This document shows, in pieces, positions 1 to 8,504 of a DNA stretch of 37,220 nt. How positions within the stretch are numbered: position 1 is the stretch's first letter; each line of letters starts with the position of its first letter. The stretch covers positions 1-37,220 of the forward strand of contig NZ_JAQGIZ010000090.1 of assembly GCF_028290885.1 (NCBI RefSeq), written 5' to 3'. The translations under genes were made by a program, and so were the position numbers. The stretch comes from Phenylobacterium sp. (GTDB lineage: Bacteria; Pseudomonadota; Alphaproteobacteria; Caulobacterales; Caulobacteraceae). The notes beneath the pieces are model-generated. The model had not been told where the DNA came from, did not search any database, and worked only from the letters and a program-made list of their open reading frames with translations.

Positions 1-242
1 AAGGCTGCGCCGGTTCCGCCGGCGACCTCCGCCAGGAAGGCTCCGATGACGCCCGCGGCGCCCATGGCCGCGAGCGCGGCCAATTCACCGCGCGGCAGGC
101 CGCCGCCGCGCAGGACCACCGCCCCGACCGCAGCCGCCACGATGACCGTCCAGGCCAGGTGCCAGCTAACGGCAAAGCGCCGGTCGCCGCCCGCCGCGGC
201 CGCGCGAGCGCGTGGACCTCTGTAAGAGCTGGGCAGCGTCAA
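1..242 (-). CDS. Partial membrane protein (N-terminal part, runs off the left edge); start codon uncertain
   Basis: Open minus-strand frame reading ...WHLAWTVIVAAAVGAVVLRGGGLPRGELAALAAMGAAGVIGAFLAEVAGGTGAA, i.e. alternating hydrophobic segments. No clear ATG; a TTG near 242 is possible. Confidence 0.35.
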   Translation of the reverse strand, partial: MTLPSSYRGPRARAAAAGGDRRFAVSWHLAWTVIVAAAVGAVVLRGGGLPRGELAALAAMGAAGVIGAFLAEVAGGTGAA

Positions 243-429
243 GCCTGATCGATCTGTGCGCCGGACATTCCTGTAGCTTAGCGTCACGGCCAAGGCGGTG
301 TAAGGGCGCTCGCCTCCCGGGCGACCTGAAGGCTGGGGACCAATTGCAGGTCCGCTGGGGACCGAAACGAAATCGTAAGCGGCGCGCGGCACACTGCGGC
401 CTCATCGAAACGAAGGCGCCTGGCGTCCC

Positions 430-1236
430 ATGCCCCCAGCGGCCCGATCCGCGAATGCGCCGCCTGCGCCGGAAGGCGCCCACCGCGCGCGGCGAAAGCC
501 GGCCGGCTCGCCGACGCTCGAGGAGCAGAAGCGCGCCTTCCTGCGGCTGGTCAGCCATGAGCTGCGCACGCCGCTGAACTCCATCCTGGGCTTCTCCGAG
601 ATCCTCGCCGCCGAACTCTACGGCCCGCTCGGCGCGCCGCAGTACAAGGAATACGCCCAGATCATCGGCGGCAGCGGCAAGAAGCTCCTGCGGCTGGTCA
701 ACCAGGTGCTAGAGATCGGCCGGCTGGAGGGTCTGGAGCTCGACGTCCGGCCCGAGCCCGTGGAGCCCGCCCTCGACGACGCGATCAGCGCCGCGGCCGG
801 GGATTTCGCCGGGCGCGGCGTCCGCCCGCGCATTCTCGAGCATGCGGCCCTGCCCCTGGTGCTCGCCGACCCCTGGGGCCTGCGCACCGTTCTCACCAAC
901 CTCCTGCAGAACGCCGCCCTGTTCTCGCCCGACGGCGGCGAGGTGCGCGTGCGGGTGGCGGCCGTCGACCGCCATGTCGACGTCTTTGTCGAGGACGACG
1001 GCGAGGGCGTCGATCCCGCCGACCTGCCGCGCCTGATGCGGCCGTTCGAGCAGGGCGAGAATGCGCTGGTCCGACGCGCGGAAGGCGCCGGCCTCGGCCT
1101 GCCGATCTGCGAGCTCACCTGCCGCGCCATGGACGCCCGGCTGTCGCTGCGTTCGGAGCCCGGCAAGGGCTTGAGCGCGCGCGTGCGCCTGAAGACCGCC
1201 CAACTACCCGTTGCGGAAGGCCCCTCGCCCCCCTAA
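430..1236 (+). CDS. Sensor histidine kinase (HisKA + HATPase_c), soluble, no obvious sensory domain
   Basis: H-box FLRLVSHELRTPLNSILGFSEIL; N-box-like LTNLLQNAALFS; G-box EDDGEGVDPADLPRLMRPFEQGE...GAGLGLPICE. Confidence 0.9.
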   Translation: MPPAARSANAPPAPEGAHRARRKPAGSPTLEEQKRAFLRLVSHELRTPLNSILGFSEILAAELYGPLGAPQYKEYAQIIGGSGKKLLRLVNQVLEIGRLEGLELDVRPEPVEPALDDAISAAAGDFAGRGVRPRILEHAALPLVLADPWGLRTVLTNLLQNAALFSPDGGEVRVRVAAVDRHVDVFVEDDGEGVDPADLPRLMRPFEQGENALVRRAEGAGLGLPICELTCRAMDARLSLRSEPGKGLSARVRLKTAQLPVAEGPSPP

Positions 1237-1245
1237 GTCCCGCCC

Positions 1246-1668
1246 ATGAGAGCCATCGAAGCCGAACTTGCCGAGCTCTCAGCGGAGTTCGAGGTCCTGG
1301 GCGACTGGGAAGAACGCTACCGCTACGTGATCGATCTCGGCCGCGACCTGGCCCCGCTCAGCGACGCCGAGCGCTCCGACGCCAACAAGGTGCGCGGCTG
1401 CGCGAGCCAGGTCTGGCTGGTCAGGGAGCCGCAGGCCGACGGCGCGCTGAAGTTCCGCGGCGACTCCGACGCCCACATCGTCCGCGGCCTGATCGCCATC
1501 CTGTTGCGCCTGTTCTCCGGCCGCCGGGCGGAGGAGATCCTGGCCTTCGACGCGCCCGCGGCGTTCGCCTCGTTGGGCCTAAGCGGCGCGCTTTCCCAGC
1601 AGCGGTCGAATGGCCTGGCGTCCATGGTTGCGAGGATCCGCCGGGACGCGGAACTGGCGCTGGCTTAA
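1246..1668 (+). CDS. sufE: SufE family cysteine desulfuration / Fe-S assembly protein
   Basis: Characteristic SufE residues: LGDWEERYRYVIDLGRDLAPL...NKVRGCASQVWLV with the conserved Cys. Confidence 0.92.
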   Translation: MRAIEAELAELSAEFEVLGDWEERYRYVIDLGRDLAPLSDAERSDANKVRGCASQVWLVREPQADGALKFRGDSDAHIVRGLIAILLRLFSGRRAEEILAFDAPAAFASLGLSGALSQQRSNGLASMVARIRRDAELALA

Positions 1669-2168
1669 GCCGCGCGGATACCGCTCTGCATCTGGCTCAT
1701 TCCGACGACCGCGTCGAAGCCCAGGATCATGTCAACGTCCTGGCCGTCGGAGGCGAGCGGCAGCCGCAGCCACAGGATCGACAGGTGCGAGGCGCCGCGC
1801 CAGGCGAGGCTGTGCACCCCCACCGCCGGCCGCCGTTCGGCGACCACCTTGCCGAGTTCCACGCGCCAGTAGTCGGCCGCGGCGGTGTTGTAGATGTCGG
1901 AGAGCCGCTTGCCGGTGATCTCGCGTCCATAGACGCCGTAGAGGGCGGTGCCGGCCAGCCGCATGCGGAAATCGAGCGGCTCGCGGACGACGTCGATCAG
2001 GCTGACGGTCGGCAACAGGCGCTTGATGCCGCCCGGGTCGAGCTGCCGCCGCCCGGGCAGCAGGGTGCCATCCCTCAGCGAGGCCCAGTAGGCGAAGAGC
2101 TCCTCGTGCGCGCGGGCCGCCGCGGCCGGGGCCCCGATCTGCGCCACCATGTGCAGATGCCCTAGCAA
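1665..2168 (-). CDS. PAS domain-containing protein (PAS_5-like, alphaproteobacterial)
   Basis: LFAYWASLRDGTLLPGRRQLDPGGIKRLLPTVSLIDVVREPLDFRMRLAGTALYGVYGREITGKRLSDIY; stop codon overlaps the convergent SufE stop. Confidence 0.75.
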   Translation of the reverse strand: MLGHLHMVAQIGAPAAAARAHEELFAYWASLRDGTLLPGRRQLDPGGIKRLLPTVSLIDVVREPLDFRMRLAGTALYGVYGREITGKRLSDIYNTAAADYWRVELGKVVAERRPAVGVHSLAWRGASHLSILWLRLPLASDGQDVDMILGFDAVVGMSQMQSGIRAA

Positions 2169-2263
2169 CCGGTTGGATTCATAACGAATCAGTTATCGCC
2201 GATCCGGCGAATCGGCGGCAAGCGGAAAAGGGTTAACGATCCGCTTTTCGGGTGGCGCGGCCG

Positions 2264-3118
2264 TTACAGCGACAGCTTGACCGGCGATGTCCAGTTTGCG
2301 GGATCGATCGGCTGCATCTGCTGCACCGTGCTGCCGCTTTCCTGCGGAATGGCCAGCATGTTGACCGAGACGATGGGCCCGAAGACATTCTCGGCGCAGG
2401 CGTTGAAGTTGTCGGCGCTGAACAGCGGCGGCAGGTGCCAATAGAGGCGATAGCCCATGTCCGCGATGAGCGAGATGACCTCCTGCTGGTGCGCCCGCCG
2501 GTCGTTCTCGACATAGAGGACCGGCCTGCACTTACGGATTGTCTCAGCCGCGCCGCGCAGCACCTGGGCTTCGAACCCCTCCACATCGATCTTGATCACA
2601 TGGCAGGCCGTCAGCCCCAGGCTGTCCAGCGGCGTCGCCCGCACCTTCAGGCCCTGCGCCCCTTCGCCGTCCGGTCGCACAGAGATTCCGCCGAAATTAT
2701 TCTCCGCGCCGTAGTCCAGCGTCGGCACGACCACGAAGCCGGGAGCGTCCCCGCAGGCCTCCGGGTAGGCGATGGCGTTCTGGATCCCGTTGAGCGCGAG
2801 GTTGGCGCACAGAAGCTGGAACACCCGCTGCTGCGGCTCGAAGAGATAAAGGCGGCCCGGCGCGCAGGCCCGCGCCAGGGCGATGGAGTGAGTACCGATG
2901 TTGGCGCCCACCTCGACCACGGTCATCCCGGGCTTCACGAGCTGCGCCAGAAGCGCCCACTCCGCACCGCTGAACTCCCCATAGACGTCGAGCGAACGGG
3001 TTATGTAGCGGTCGCCGGCCAGCGCCAGCATGGGGCCGTTGCGGGTCTGGAATGTCTTTGTGTCCGGGCTCAGCATGCCGGCTGTCAAACCCGACTTTTC
3101 GCCGGCGCTCAACTCCAA
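2264..3118 (-). CDS. FkbM family methyltransferase
   Basis: SAM-binding VKPGMTVVEVGANIGTHSIALAR, and LDSLGLTACHVIKIDVEGFEAQVLRGA typical of FkbM proteins. Confidence 0.88.
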   Translation of the reverse strand: MELSAGEKSGLTAGMLSPDTKTFQTRNGPMLALAGDRYITRSLDVYGEFSGAEWALLAQLVKPGMTVVEVGANIGTHSIALARACAPGRLYLFEPQQRVFQLLCANLALNGIQNAIAYPEACGDAPGFVVVPTLDYGAENNFGGISVRPDGEGAQGLKVRATPLDSLGLTACHVIKIDVEGFEAQVLRGAAETIRKCRPVLYVENDRRAHQQEVISLIADMGYRLYWHLPPLFSADNFNACAENVFGPIVSVNMLAIPQESGSTVQQMQPIDPANWTSPVKLSL

Positions 3119-3148
3119 ACAGAAACGCCCGCCGAAGCCGGCGGGCGT
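3116..3148 (-). terminator. Rho-independent-like terminator downstream of the MucR gene
   Basis: Perfect 9-bp stem ACGCCCGCC(3125-3133)/GGCGGGCGT(3140-3148); on the minus strand it is followed by TTTCTGTTT. Confidence 0.6.
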
Positions 3149-3194
3149 CCCGATAGGTTGGGCTTGGATCGAATGAAGGGGATCCGTCCGGGCG

Positions 3195-3614
3195 CTAGCG
3201 CTTCTTGCGCGGCGCCTGGCGGCCGCCTTGGCCGAGGCCCATCTGCTTGGCCAGGTCCGAACGCGCCTTGGCGTAGTTCGGCGCGACCATCGGATAGTCC
3301 TTCGGCAGGCCCCACTTGGCGCGATATTCCTCAGGGCTCATGTTGTACTTGGTGCGCAGGTGCCGCTTCAGCGACTTGAACTTGCGGCCGTCCTCCAGGC
3401 AGATCAGGAAGTCCGGCGTGATCGAGCGCCGGATCGGCACCGCCGGCTCCTTCGGCGCAACTTCCAACGCCTCGCCGCCCGATGAGATGCCGGCCAGCGC
3501 CCGGTGGACGCTCTGGATCAGGCCCGGCAGATCAGCCGCCGTAACCGAATTGTTCCCCACATAGGCGGAGACAATATCCGCCGTCATCTCGATGACTTCC
3601 GACTTCTCATCCAT
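3195..3614 (-). CDS. MucR/Ros family zinc-finger transcriptional regulator
   Basis: VPIRRSITPDFLICLEDGRKFKSLKRHLRTKYNMSPEEYRAKWGLPKDYPMVAPNYAKARSDLAKQMGLG is diagnostic of ROS/MUCR. Confidence 0.95.
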   Translation of the reverse strand: MDEKSEVIEMTADIVSAYVGNNSVTAADLPGLIQSVHRALAGISSGGEALEVAPKEPAVPIRRSITPDFLICLEDGRKFKSLKRHLRTKYNMSPEEYRAKWGLPKDYPMVAPNYAKARSDLAKQMGLGQGGRQAPRKKR

Positions 3615-3841
3615 TCTTGTTTTCCATAGGAACCGCCGCGTCCGCGAGCGCTGAATTGATCCATGAGATCAGTAGCGAGGTCATTATATGGAACTTTTCC
3701 ACGGCACAAGCACACAAATAGAGCTAATCTCACGGAATCCGCCCTAGTTTGCAGGTCGAAACCGGCTGTTGAGTTAAAAACGCCGATTCGGCCGAGTAAG
3801 CGCCGGCTGCTCTACCTAGACCAATGTCGGGGCGCCGGACC

Positions 3842-4726
3842 CTAGCGGAAGTCCGGCGCCTGCCACTGGGCCCAGATGTCCGGCAGGTCGCTGGAGACCC
3901 GGTCCGGGAAGGCCGCGGGCCGCTTTTCCAGGAAGGACGTCACGCCCTCGCGGGCGTCCCCGGAGCGGCCGCGCGCCTGGATGCCCCGGCTGTCGGCGCG
4001 GTGCGCCTCCATCGGGTGCGCGGCGCCGGCCATCCGCCAGATCAACTGGCGGGTCAGAGCCACCGAGACCGGGGCCGCGTTGTCGGCGATCTCGCGGGCC
4101 AGCGCCCTGGCGGCCGGCAGCAGGTCCTGCGGCGCATGCAGCGAGCGCACCAGGCGGCCGTCGAGCGCCTCCTGCGCCGGGAAGATGCGGCCGGTGTAGC
4201 ACCACTCCAGCGCCTGCTGGACGCCCACAAGATGCGGCAGAAACCAGGAGGACGCCGCCTCCGGGTTCAGGCCCCGCCGGGCGAAGACGAAGCCGTAGCG
4301 CGCCTCGGTGGAGGCCAGCCGGATGTCCATGGCCAACTGCATGGTCGCACCCACGCCGACCGCGGCCCCGTTCACCGCCGCGATCACCGGCTTCAGGCTG
4401 TCGAAGATGCGCAGGGTGAGCAGGCCGCCGCCATCCCGCTGCACGCCGTCCCGCTGGCGCGCCTCCCGGTCTTCGCCGCCGCGGGCGTCGTAGTCGAAGG
4501 TCTGGGCCCCGGCCGACAGGTCGGCCCCGGCGCAGAAAGCGCGGCCGGCGCCGGTGACGATCACCGCGCGCACCGCGTCATCGCGGTCGGTCTCGTCGAA
4601 GGCCGCGATCATGTCCTTCATCATCTGGGTGTTGAAGGCGTTGAGCTTCTCCGGGCGGTTCAGCGTCACCGTCGCGACGCCGTCCTCGACGGCATAGAGC
4701 AGGGTCTCGAAGGTCGGCTGGGTCAC
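3842..4726 (-). CDS. Enoyl-CoA hydratase/isomerase (crotonase) family protein, GTG start
   Basis: VTQPTFETLLYAVEDGVATVTLNRPEKLNAFNTQMMKDM...AFCAGADLS...AAVNGAAVGVGATM. The longer ORF to 5146 runs antisense through the neighbouring gene and was not used. Confidence 0.9.
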   Translation of the reverse strand: MTQPTFETLLYAVEDGVATVTLNRPEKLNAFNTQMMKDMIAAFDETDRDDAVRAVIVTGAGRAFCAGADLSAGAQTFDYDARGGEDREARQRDGVQRDGGGLLTLRIFDSLKPVIAAVNGAAVGVGATMQLAMDIRLASTEARYGFVFARRGLNPEAASSWFLPHLVGVQQALEWCYTGRIFPAQEALDGRLVRSLHAPQDLLPAARALAREIADNAAPVSVALTRQLIWRMAGAAHPMEAHRADSRGIQARGRSGDAREGVTSFLEKRPAAFPDRVSSDLPDIWAQWQAPDFR

Positions 4727-4817
4727 GGCGCGTTTCCTCTGACGGCTGGGATTGGCTCGCAGCCAGTTCCACCCGCATGACGGCAGGGAGGTCAAGGGGC
4801 GTCGCCGCTTCAGCGCC

Positions 4818-5516
4818 TCACGGCCAGATGCGCAACTCACCGCCGCGCCAGGGCCTCGCCTCGGCAGCCGGCCCGGCATCGTCCAGAGGGAAGGGATAGG
4901 GATACGGCCGGAGGTATGGCGGTTTGGGCCTAGGCTCCAGCGGCTTTGCGGTCCACGCGAGCCACGGCCGAACGCGCGATTTTGTTTCTTCGCCCTCGGA
5001 CGCAGACCCATAGGTGATCGCCCATTCAGGCTCCCAAGTCTGCACCATCGCGTCCAGGACTTGGATCCCGCACTCAGGATCCCGCCAAAGCGGATGGTCC
5101 GTGTTCGGCCAAACCCAAACGTGGTTCTCGTTGGCGCCGTATTCATATGCGCCGGCGCTGACGGTGATCGACAGATGCGAGGGGTCGAAACCCATCAGGT
5201 CGTTGCGGTACAGCGTGTGGTAGCCCTGCGGGCTGACCGGCGCCGGAAATCTGGGCGGGTCGAACCGACCGCGGCGCTCGATCAGGCCGGCCAACTCAGC
5301 CCGCGGCATGTCGAGGATAGGACCCCGATCACCGCGACGGAACCTCCGAGCCCCCGGATCCGGGCGGATACACGCGAACGCGGGGTCTATTGCGCCCAGT
5401 CGCTCCGCGAGCTGCTGCATTCGCGTGGCGATGTCGGCCGCGGTCTGCCGACGCTCCGACCAGCCGCATTTGAACATGCGATAGATATCGTGACCTAGTT
5501 CATCCCCGAAAGTCAT
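4818..5516 (-). CDS. Immunity protein, Imm52-like, cognate to the upstream nuclease toxin
   Basis: Starts 3 bp after the toxin stop codon; ITVSAGAYEYGANENHVWVWPN...VLDAMVQTWEPEWAITYGS resembles Imm52. Family call is from memory of the motif plus the neighbour. Confidence 0.7.
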   Translation of the reverse strand: MTFGDELGHDIYRMFKCGWSERRQTAADIATRMQQLAERLGAIDPAFACIRPDPGARRFRRGDRGPILDMPRAELAGLIERRGRFDPPRFPAPVSPQGYHTLYRNDLMGFDPSHLSITVSAGAYEYGANENHVWVWPNTDHPLWRDPECGIQVLDAMVQTWEPEWAITYGSASEGEETKSRVRPWLAWTAKPLEPRPKPPYLRPYPYPFPLDDAGPAAEARPWRGGELRIWP

Positions 5517-5519
5517 TGA

Positions 5520-6575
5520 TCAACGCGGTGACGTTTGTCCTAGAATGATCGGCGGGCGCAAACCTTTAGTCGCACGGTCGAAAAACCCAAAGGCGCTGGG
5601 CTCCGCGACATGCCATTCAATCCGCTGGCCGGGCGCCGCGTCGGCCTGGCGATTAGCTTGGCCCACTGCCTTCTCGAACATCTGTTTGTGAAAACCCCAC
5701 TCCAGCGCCTTCGGTAGCAGCGGAGCGTAGCCCGGACCCTTTGCCTCGAGCAGGGGATGCTGCGGGTCCCAAACGGCGCAGCCGTCGAACTTCACCGGCC
5801 GTTGCCCGGGATTGCGGACCACGTAGTCCAGTCCGGGCGCTCGCGTCACCTGCGCTTCGTAGCGTTTCGTCAGTGCGGGATAGTTCTTGAAATTGGGATC
5901 TCGCTCCCAGCCCCCGTTCGGCTGGCACGTCGGATCGAGCTCGCGCTCTCCCGCCTGCACCTGGCTCTCACGCGGGATTTGACCGTCTTTCCAATTGTCG
6001 ACCACCCGGACGCGAGCCGCGGGTTCTGTGCTGTCCTGTCCTTTTAGCCGCCGTCGTTGTTCCGCGTAGATCCTTTCCACCTCGTCCGTCTGCACACGGC
6101 GTCCGTCACCGATTTCCCACCAACCGGCCGGCGTCGAGGTGACGAAATTCAGCGGACTCGGCAGGTCGGTGTAGTATCCGCCCAGCGCGGTCGAGTAGTC
6201 ATGCTGGCCGAAGAAGCCCGACGGCGGCGCTCCGATCGGCGGCGCACCGAGCGCGTCAAGCGGGGGGCCGACACGAAGGCCGGATGGGGGCGGCATCACG
6301 GGAGCTACGAACGGGAAATATCTGGCCTCCATGAGACCCGCATCGCCGTCGCTGGGGCCGATCTCGCCCCTTTGGGCCGCGTCGTAAGTCGGTCCTTGAG
6401 GTTCCGCCGTCGAGCCGCCCTGAAACTCGGACGCCCCGCCGATGCTCTTCACAAACGCGTCGTACTGTTCTTGCCGAGCCGCCGCCCGTTCAGCGTCCAC
6501 CTCCGCGGGAGAACGCTGGTACCAATTGACAAGGTCGTCGCCCTCGAGCGCCGACGGGTCGATCATTCGAGCCAT
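5520..6575 (-). CDS. Polymorphic toxin with C-terminal PD-(D/E)XK nuclease domain (Tox-REase-5-like)
   Basis: C-terminus YEAQVTRAPGLDYVVRNPGQRPVKFDGCAVWDPQHPLLEAKGPGY...QANRQADAAPGQRIEWHVAEP has the D...ExK nuclease core and a Q-rich helix. Start taken as ATG (MARMIDPS) after GGGGGA; the ORF track extends to a TTG at 6587. Confidence 0.78.
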   Translation of the reverse strand: MARMIDPSALEGDDLVNWYQRSPAEVDAERAAARQEQYDAFVKSIGGASEFQGGSTAEPQGPTYDAAQRGEIGPSDGDAGLMEARYFPFVAPVMPPPSGLRVGPPLDALGAPPIGAPPSGFFGQHDYSTALGGYYTDLPSPLNFVTSTPAGWWEIGDGRRVQTDEVERIYAEQRRRLKGQDSTEPAARVRVVDNWKDGQIPRESQVQAGERELDPTCQPNGGWERDPNFKNYPALTKRYEAQVTRAPGLDYVVRNPGQRPVKFDGCAVWDPQHPLLEAKGPGYAPLLPKALEWGFHKQMFEKAVGQANRQADAAPGQRIEWHVAEPSAFGFFDRATKGLRPPIILGQTSPR

Positions 6576-6628
6576 GAAGTCCCCCAACTCTAAGAACGCA
6601 GGATGCCATGGCTCAGCTTAGCGGTCAA

Positions 6629-6643
6629 GAACAAAACAAGAAC
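6629..6643 (-). promoter_or_regulatory. Putative LexA (SOS) box, GTTC-N7-GTTC on the minus strand
   Basis: Plus-strand GAACAAAACAAGAAC = minus-strand GTTCTTGTTTTGTTC, upstream of the toxin start. Confidence 0.6.
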
Positions 6644-6763
6644 ATTTGTATCCCGAAGGGCGGCGCAGACCGCTTGACGGACCGTAGGTCAAGGCCCGCT
6701 ATTGCCGTCGAACCAATATAAGTTGGCGACGAGGGCCGACCCCGATCGCCGCGGGAGAGAGAC

Positions 6764-8305
6764 ATGCACCCGAGCGTTCACGCCAGCGCCCATCCGGACA
6801 AGCCTGCTTACATCATGGCCTATTCCGGCGAGACGGTGACCTATGGCGAGCTGGAGGCCCGCTCGAACCAGGGCGCGCACCTGTTCCGCTCGCTGGGGCT
6901 GCGAGCCGGCGACGCCATCGCCCTCTTCATCGAAAACCACCCGCGCTACTACGAGATCCTGTGGGCCGCCCAGCGGTCGGGCCTGCGCTTCACCTGCCTC
7001 TCGTCGAAGCTGAGCGCCGGCGAGGCCGAGTACATCGTCAAAGACTGCGAGGCGAAGGTCTTCGTCGCCTCCAAAGCCCTGGCCGAGATGGCCCTGACCG
7101 TGGCGCCGCTGATCCCCGGCGTGGTCCTCCTCATGGTCGGCGGCGAGGCAGGCCCCTATCGCAGCTTCGAGACGGCCCGCGCCGCCTTTCCCACCACGCC
7201 GATCGCCGACGAGTCGGCCGGCGGGGCGATGCTCTATTCTTCAGGCACAACCGGGCGGCCCAAGGGGGTCAGACGGGCCGCCCCGGTCGATCCGGCGATC
7301 GACGCGCCCAACGCGCTCGCCACCCTCGGCCAGGCGCTCTACGGCTGGACGCCGGACAGCGTCTACCTCTCACCGGCCCCGCTCTACCACGCGGCCCCGC
7401 TGGGCTGGTCGATGGCGGTGCAGGCCATGGGCGGCACGGTGATCATGATGGAGCGCTTCGACGCCGAGGACGCGCTGCGCTTCATCGAGCGGTACAAGGT
7501 GACCACCGCCCAGTGGGTGCCGACCCATTTCGTGCGGATGCTGAAGCTGCCGGAAGAGGTTCGCGGGCGCTACGACATGTCCTCGCTGAAGGCGGTGTTC
7601 CACGCCGCCGCCCCCTGTCCGGTGCCGGTCAAGGAACAGATGATCGCCTGGTGGGGCCCGATCGTGCACGAGTACTACGCCGGCACCGAGGGCAACGGCT
7701 TCTGCATCATCAATTCCACCGAGTGGCTGGCGCACAAGGGCTCGGTCGGGCGCGGGCTGACGGCCCAGGTCAGAATCTGCGACGAGGAGGGCGAGCCCCT
7801 GCCGCCGCGCGCCGAGGGCCTGGTGTTCTTCGAGGGCGGCGGCCAGTTCGAATACCACGGCGACCCGGCCAAGACCGCTGAGTCCCGCAACAAGCACGGC
7901 TGGACGACGCTGGGCGACGTCGGCTGGCTGGACGAGGAAGGCTACCTCTACCTCACCGACCGCAAGAGCTTCATGATCATCTCCGGCGGCGTGAACATCT
8001 ATCCGCAGGAGGTCGAGAACCTGCTGATCGGCCACCCCAAGGTCGCCGACGCCGCCGTGGTCGGCGCGCCGGATGAGGAGATGGGCGAGAAGGTCGTGGC
8101 GGTCATCCAGCCGCTGGACTGGGCCGACGCGGGCGAGGACCTGCGCAACGAACTGATGGCCTACGCGCGCCAGCACCTCAGCCACGTGAAGGCCCCGCGG
8201 GTGATCGACTTCATGGCCGAGCTTCCCAGGCACGCCACCGGCAAGCTCTACAAGCGCCTGATTCGCGACGCCTACTGGGGCAAGGAAGGCGCGCGCATCG
8301 GCTGA
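6764..8305 (+). CDS. Acyl-CoA synthetase (AMP-binding enzyme)
   Basis: AMP-binding motif LYSSGTTGRPKGVR; EYYAGTEG; YLYLTDRKSFMIISGGVNIYPQEVE; C-terminal RHATGKLYKR. Confidence 0.95.
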   Translation: MHPSVHASAHPDKPAYIMAYSGETVTYGELEARSNQGAHLFRSLGLRAGDAIALFIENHPRYYEILWAAQRSGLRFTCLSSKLSAGEAEYIVKDCEAKVFVASKALAEMALTVAPLIPGVVLLMVGGEAGPYRSFETARAAFPTTPIADESAGGAMLYSSGTTGRPKGVRRAAPVDPAIDAPNALATLGQALYGWTPDSVYLSPAPLYHAAPLGWSMAVQAMGGTVIMMERFDAEDALRFIERYKVTTAQWVPTHFVRMLKLPEEVRGRYDMSSLKAVFHAAAPCPVPVKEQMIAWWGPIVHEYYAGTEGNGFCIINSTEWLAHKGSVGRGLTAQVRICDEEGEPLPPRAEGLVFFEGGGQFEYHGDPAKTAESRNKHGWTTLGDVGWLDEEGYLYLTDRKSFMIISGGVNIYPQEVENLLIGHPKVADAAVVGAPDEEMGEKVVAVIQPLDWADAGEDLRNELMAYARQHLSHVKAPRVIDFMAELPRHATGKLYKRLIRDAYWGKEGARIG

Positions 8306-8320
8306 GCCGTTTGCCTTCGC

Positions 8321-8446
8321 CGTTCACGGGGAAGGGGGACCATCGGCCGAAGAGCCGATGGTGGAAGGGGCGGGACCAGGCTCGGCGCTTGACCTCGCCC
8401 CCTCCACCACTCGCTCTTCGGCGAGCGGTCCCCCTCCCCCGCTTCG
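8321..8446. repeat. Intergenic nested palindromic element (two hairpins that are imperfect inverted copies of each other)
   Basis: Left arm gggaagggggaccATCGGCcgaagaGCCGATggtggaaggggcg; right arm cgccccctccaccaCTCGCtcttcgGCGAGcggtccccctcccc is nearly its reverse complement. Confidence 0.75.
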
Positions 8447-8504
8447 CGTAGGAGGTAAGGGCTGCTAGAGGTCGAACCTCAGTTTCAAATCGAGGGAGCA
8501 AGCG

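Noticed and set aside
268-364. tRNA-like sequence (TGTAGCTTAGC..., CTCGC-CTCCCGG-GCGAC anticodon-like arm, GGACC-AATTGCA-GGTCC arm)
   Set aside because: Acceptor ends do not pair, the T-loop lacks TTCRA, and the D-arm is too long; at best a decayed tRNA-Gly(CCC) relic. Needs tRNAscan-SE/ARAGORN.
3842-5146. 434-aa ORF extending the enoyl-CoA hydratase
   Set aside because: The N-terminal 140 residues are antisense to the immunity gene on a shifted frame and lack family similarity; the crotonase begins at MTQPTFETLL (GTG at 4726).
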